The notes below the pieces were generated by a model. The model was not told where the DNA came from and ran no database searches. It saw nothing but the letters and a program-made list of their open reading frames with translations. A program made the translations under genes and the position numbers. Shown here piece after piece: positions 60,750 to 64,000 of a stretch of DNA of 64,000 nt (position 1 is the stretch's first letter; the number at the start of each line of letters is the position of its first letter). Origin of the DNA: Ignavibacteriota bacterium (lineage in GTDB: Bacteria > Bacteroidota > Ignavibacteria > Tepidaquicellales > Tepidaquicellaceae). The stretch spans positions 124,001 to 188,000 of the forward strand of contig JAPLFJ010000052.1 in NCBI GenBank assembly GCA_026390735.1. Direction: 5' to 3'.

Positions 60750-63723
60750 TATTCATGGTTAATTTGATTTCAAATAATGCACCGTCTTTATTCGATACAT
60801 TATAATCCCCTTTGTGTTGTTTTACGAGCATCTTTACCAGCTTCAGGCCAAGTGAATCAGCTGTTTCTATGTTTGAAATATTCTCTATGCCAATGCCGTT
60901 ATCTTTTACCGAGAGAAACAGTGTGTCTTTATCCTGTTTGCGGATTTCTACAAAAATAACACCCTTACCGTTGTCAGGAAAGGCATATTTAAAAGAATTA
61001 GAAACAAGCTCATTTATTATTAAGCCACAGGCAATTGCAAGGTCTATGTTTATGTATATCTCTTCTGTTTTCAGATTAACTTTTATAACGGTTGTGTTTA
61101 CAAGAAACACTCTTTTTAAGTATTCAATCAGGCTGCCGACATAAGAAGAGATATCAAGTTCTGAAAACTTTTTCGACTGGTAAAGTTTTTCGTGTATTAG
61201 TGCCATTGAACGAATGCGGTTCTGGCTTTCTCTGATTATTTCGTTTAAATGAACATCTGCCTCCCTGCTTGACTGAAGGCTTAACAGACTGGAAATAATC
61301 TGCATATTATTCTTTACCCTGTGGTGAATTTCTTTCAGTAGTGTTTCCCTGTAGTTTGTTTCGGTTTCTTTTAATTCTTTTGTAACCCTGCTAATTTCCT
61401 TTTTGAGGTAATAATTATGTTTCCGCTGCTCAAAGTAATGCTGGACCGAAAAACCGAGAAAACCCAACACAAAAACACCGAAAATAATAAACCACCATTT
61501 TAAATAGAACGGTTTGTTTATGGTAAATTCGGGAGAAGTGGAAACCGGGCCCCATATACCGTTGGCATTTTTCATCTGAGCCAGTAACTTGTATGTTCCG
61601 GGAGCTACGTTATCGTAAAAAATCTCGTTTGAAACAAACGGGCGTTCGTTACCCCACTGATTATCAAACCCATCTAACCGCCACCGTATTTTGTTTTCCT
61701 TTTCATCGATAAAAGAGGTGCCGCTTACCAAAAAAGTAATGTCGTTGTCGTTACTTTCAAACTCGAGATTCTCAAGAGTCTGTGTGTTTTGTTTTTGACT
61801 ATTAATGCTTTTTATAAATAGAGAGGAAAACACGGTCGTATCATTTTTTGAATCGTATTCTTTATAGTAACAGGACGCCCCGTTATTAGTACCAAACCAG
61901 ACCCTGTTATTATTATCTACCAGACCAGCAGAACGGTTTGTTTCGTTACCCGAAAACCCATCTTTTGTTGTATAGGTATATAGTTTAATGCCGTCGTATC
62001 TAACAACCCCCATATCTGTGCCAAACCATAAGTTATTGTCTGCGTCTTTTAAGATTATATATATTGGTCTGTTAATTGTTTGATTATTGTTTAATATACA
62101 TTTAACTATTGAGTCGTTTTTAATCATACACAGACCGCCAATTGTGCCTAAATAAATCGTCCCATTACTGTCCTCATAAGCAGAAAACACATTTTTAAAA
62201 TTGTTCTCAATAGAGGTGAATAATTTTAGGTTTTGTTCGCTTTTCAAATATACTCCAAGACCTACCGCACTGAAGAGTATTTCGTTATTTCTCAATTTAA
62301 TAATTTTTCTGATATTAATCTCGTAGGGAAATTTATCAGGTATAGAAAGTGTTTTTCCATTATATGCGTATATATGCCTTGAGGTTGTTAACCATATAGT
62401 TCCTGTTTCGTCCTGCTGTACAGAGGTTGCTAATCCTTCAATATGGGGCATCTCTTCAAATTTTCGGGCATTAAAGTACTTGTCAATAACAAAAAAACCC
62501 TTTACGTTTGCAGCAACCCATATATTATCCTCCTTATCCTTGCAAATGTCTAATATTCTAATATGCCCTTGTGTCTCCCCCGTTAGTGTATCTAAAAATT
62601 TTATATAATTATATTCGGTTCCATTTACATAAGATAAACCAAAGTTTCCTCCAAAAAGTATCTTTCCTGGCTTATATTCAATCAAAGAGGAAACTTCGTT
62701 TTCGTAATTAAGAAACGCGTTTCTATAGTTTAAAAAAGTACGTTTAGATATTTTGCTAACGCCACGTAATGAAGTGATCCAAATATTTTTTTCTGCATCT
62801 ACAAAAGCCGAGGTCGCCCCACTGGCGATTAACCCGTTAATAATTCCAATCGTCATTAAAGAATTATCAGACTCAGAATAAAAACTAAGCGAAAATTGAT
62901 TGCCCAAAAAATATCCGCCCCGTTTATCGGGAATAATCAATAATACAGGATTGTTTTCGTCATAAGTTACAGAAAGGTTATCTATTAATTTTACAAATTT
63001 ATTTTCCTTAATATAACCCAATACCGATCCGCCGCCAACCAATAATCGGTTTTCATATTTCTTTACTTCAAGATAAAGTCCTTTGGGGACAAAAGGAAGT
63101 TCAATTTGTACTTTTGTGATTGAACCATCAGTCGAAAAATCATAAAGCCCTTTATCTGTTGCTAATATAATATTGCTGCCGTTTCTGGTCGCAGAATAAA
63201 CTCTATTTATTTCTGTTTTTGCCGATAATATAACTGTTTTCCATGTTGTATCACAACAGTACAGTATTTCGCCTAAGTGTCCTGATATAAATATAAATCT
63301 TTTTGAATTAATCGTATCGACAAAAAAGGAGGTGACAGAACTTCTGGAAAAATAGGAACTGTGAAGTTGGTCTACAAACTGTTCACCATTAAAACGAGAA
63401 ATAAAAACATCTGTATTTCTTGCAAATACCCAAACCGTTCCCTTTTCATCCTTGCTTAACATTATATTATCTACTCCCGTACCGCCAGAGGAATAACTAT
63501 ACGTCTTCCAGTTTAGCCCATCATAGACAGAAACTCCGTTTTTCGTACCAAACCACATCTTCCCTTCGTTATCCTGAATAACAGACCAGACAGCAGAACT
63601 ATTTAAACCACTTTGTTCGTTATAGTGTGTAATGTTATAACTTTGAGAAAATACTATATTAACGGTAATTGCCAATAATATAATTGATGATAATGTCAGT
63701 TTAAGAGATTTTAAATTAAGCAT
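60733..63723 (-). CDS. Reporter-propeller sensor histidine kinase (HisKA_2)
   Basis: 996 residues with a signal peptide (VNIVFSQ near 27). Residues ~30-680 form two beta-propellers of regulatory-propeller repeats (SSAVWSVIQDNEGKMWFGTK and similar: WVFARNTDV, WFGTDMGVVRYDG), followed by a Y_Y_Y domain (~690-760) and one membrane helix (WWFIIFGVFVLGFLGFSVQ). The cytoplasmic part has HisKA_2 with EIHHRVKNNMQ (His800/801) and HATPase (ELVSNSFKYAF, DNGIGIEN, LGLKLVKMLVKQH). It resembles hybrid two-component systems of Bacteroidota but has no AraC output. It overlaps the next kinase gene. Confidence 0.9.
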   Translation of the reverse strand: MLNLKSLKLTLSSIILLAITVNIVFSQSYNITHYNEQSGLNSSAVWSVIQDNEGKMWFGTKNGVSVYDGLNWKTYSYSSGGTGVDNIMLSKDEKGTVWVFARNTDVFISRFNGEQFVDQLHSSYFSRSSVTSFFVDTINSKRFIFISGHLGEILYCCDTTWKTVILSAKTEINRVYSATRNGSNIILATDKGLYDFSTDGSITKVQIELPFVPKGLYLEVKKYENRLLVGGGSVLGYIKENKFVKLIDNLSVTYDENNPVLLIIPDKRGGYFLGNQFSLSFYSESDNSLMTIGIINGLIASGATSAFVDAEKNIWITSLRGVSKISKRTFLNYRNAFLNYENEVSSLIEYKPGKILFGGNFGLSYVNGTEYNYIKFLDTLTGETQGHIRILDICKDKEDNIWVAANVKGFFVIDKYFNARKFEEMPHIEGLATSVQQDETGTIWLTTSRHIYAYNGKTLSIPDKFPYEINIRKIIKLRNNEILFSAVGLGVYLKSEQNLKLFTSIENNFKNVFSAYEDSNGTIYLGTIGGLCMIKNDSIVKCILNNNQTINRPIYIILKDADNNLWFGTDMGVVRYDGIKLYTYTTKDGFSGNETNRSAGLVDNNNRVWFGTNNGASCYYKEYDSKNDTTVFSSLFIKSINSQKQNTQTLENLEFESNDNDITFLVSGTSFIDEKENKIRWRLDGFDNQWGNERPFVSNEIFYDNVAPGTYKLLAQMKNANGIWGPVSTSPEFTINKPFYLKWWFIIFGVFVLGFLGFSVQHYFEQRKHNYYLKKEISRVTKELKETETNYRETLLKEIHHRVKNNMQIISSLLSLQSSREADVHLNEIIRESQNRIRSMALIHEKLYQSKKFSELDISSYVGSLIEYLKRVFLVNTTVIKVNLKTEEIYINIDLAIACGLIINELVSNSFKYAFPDNGKGVIFVEIRKQDKDTLFLSVKDNGIGIENISNIETADSLGLKLVKMLVKQHKGDYNVSNKDGALFEIKLTMNNENTG

Positions 63724-63726
63724 AGT

Positions 63727-64000
63727 TTATTTTTTGAATTCTCTTAATTCCCTTGCCGTTATTTTAGAGGCCTCTGTTATCTTTTCCCCGCTTAATAATC
63801 TGGCAACTTCGTTTATGATATCTTCTTCGTTTAATGATTTAATCCCTGCTATTGTTTCGCTGTCAATGTCTTTCTTGCTCACGTAATAATGTGTATCGCT
63901 CATGGCTGCAATTTGCGGTAAATGGGTTATGGATATAATCTGATGATGTTTTGCTAGTTCAGATAAGAGTTTACCTACTTTCCCGGCTACGCGGCCGCTT
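63727..64000 (-). CDS. recN: DNA repair protein RecN, C-terminal part
   Basis: The frame is open to the right edge and ends at TAA 63727-63729. The ~91 visible residues read SGRVAGKVGKLLSELAKHHQ then IISITHLPQIAAMSDTHYYV, matching the H-loop/D-loop region of RecN (ITHLPQIAA), followed by ARLLSGEKITEASKITAREL. RecN is an SMC-like ATPase in double-strand-break repair. Start lies outside the window. It ends 3 bp before the sensor kinase start. Confidence 0.9.
   Translation of the reverse strand, partial: SGRVAGKVGKLLSELAKHHQIISITHLPQIAAMSDTHYYVSKKDIDSETIAGIKSLNEEDIINEVARLLSGEKITEASKITARELREFKK

Overview
The window is a low-GC bacterial chromosome segment. Exported proteins mostly carry signal peptides ending in AQ. 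There is a reporter-propeller sensor kinase, TPR/beta-barrel envelope proteins and secreted subtilisin- and caspase-type proteases. A dnaA-rpsT pair is also present. Together these suggest a heterotroph of the Bacteroidota/Chlorobiota/Ignavibacteriota branch. This placement is inferred from gene content; no 16S gene is present. The left edge cuts a fold-type III PLP decarboxylase and the right edge cuts recN.

Layout. 1-4.6 kb: a decarboxylase end, then a three-gene envelope operon (urea-transporter/M23 fusion, TPR beta-barrel protein, TPR protein). 4.6-4.85 kb: a tRNA-Gln(CUG) between two terminators. 4.8-11.7 kb: a minus-strand operon hdrC-hdrB-hdrA-flxD-flxC-flxB-flxA for an NADH-linked, probably electron-bifurcating, heterodisulfide-reductase-like complex. 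12-18.2 kb: DUF2892 protein, OPT transporter, SugE/Gdx, mannose-1-phosphate guanylyltransferase and a large acidic repeat protein. 18.2-20.6 kb: an AT-rich leader, dnaA and rpsT. 20.6-26.3 kb: single genes (S8 protease, lipoproteins, VOC, cold shock, DinB, glutathione peroxidase). 26.3-35.5 kb: an accessory region with gene remnants, dispersed hairpins, tandem repeats, an operon joining a CHASE2 membrane protein, a FecR-like secreted protein and an exported WD40-caspase, and one orphan gene.

35.5-64 kb: argF; a three-gene operon whose last product joins a Lon-type protease domain, one membrane segment and two LamG domains; enoyl-CoA hydratase; an HtrA-like protease with TPRs; sdhA, an unknown exported protein and sdhB; a TetR-controlled RND efflux operon (tetR-tolC-mfp-rnd) with a 30-bp operator palindrome; a flavin reductase and a methyltransferase; an alpha/beta hydrolase followed by a DUF169 gene broken by an in-frame TAG; a class V aminotransferase; two overlapping sensor kinase genes; and the recN end.

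The two strongest candidates for undescribed biology are the Lon-TM-lectin operon (36.8-41.7 kb) and the CHASE2/FecR/caspase operon (26.7-32.6 kb). Two regulatory-looking repeat arrays also stand out: six 11-bp units near 33.7 kb and paired CTGTCCAAAA inverted sites at 33.2-33.5 kb. All functions are read from motifs; no database search was run.
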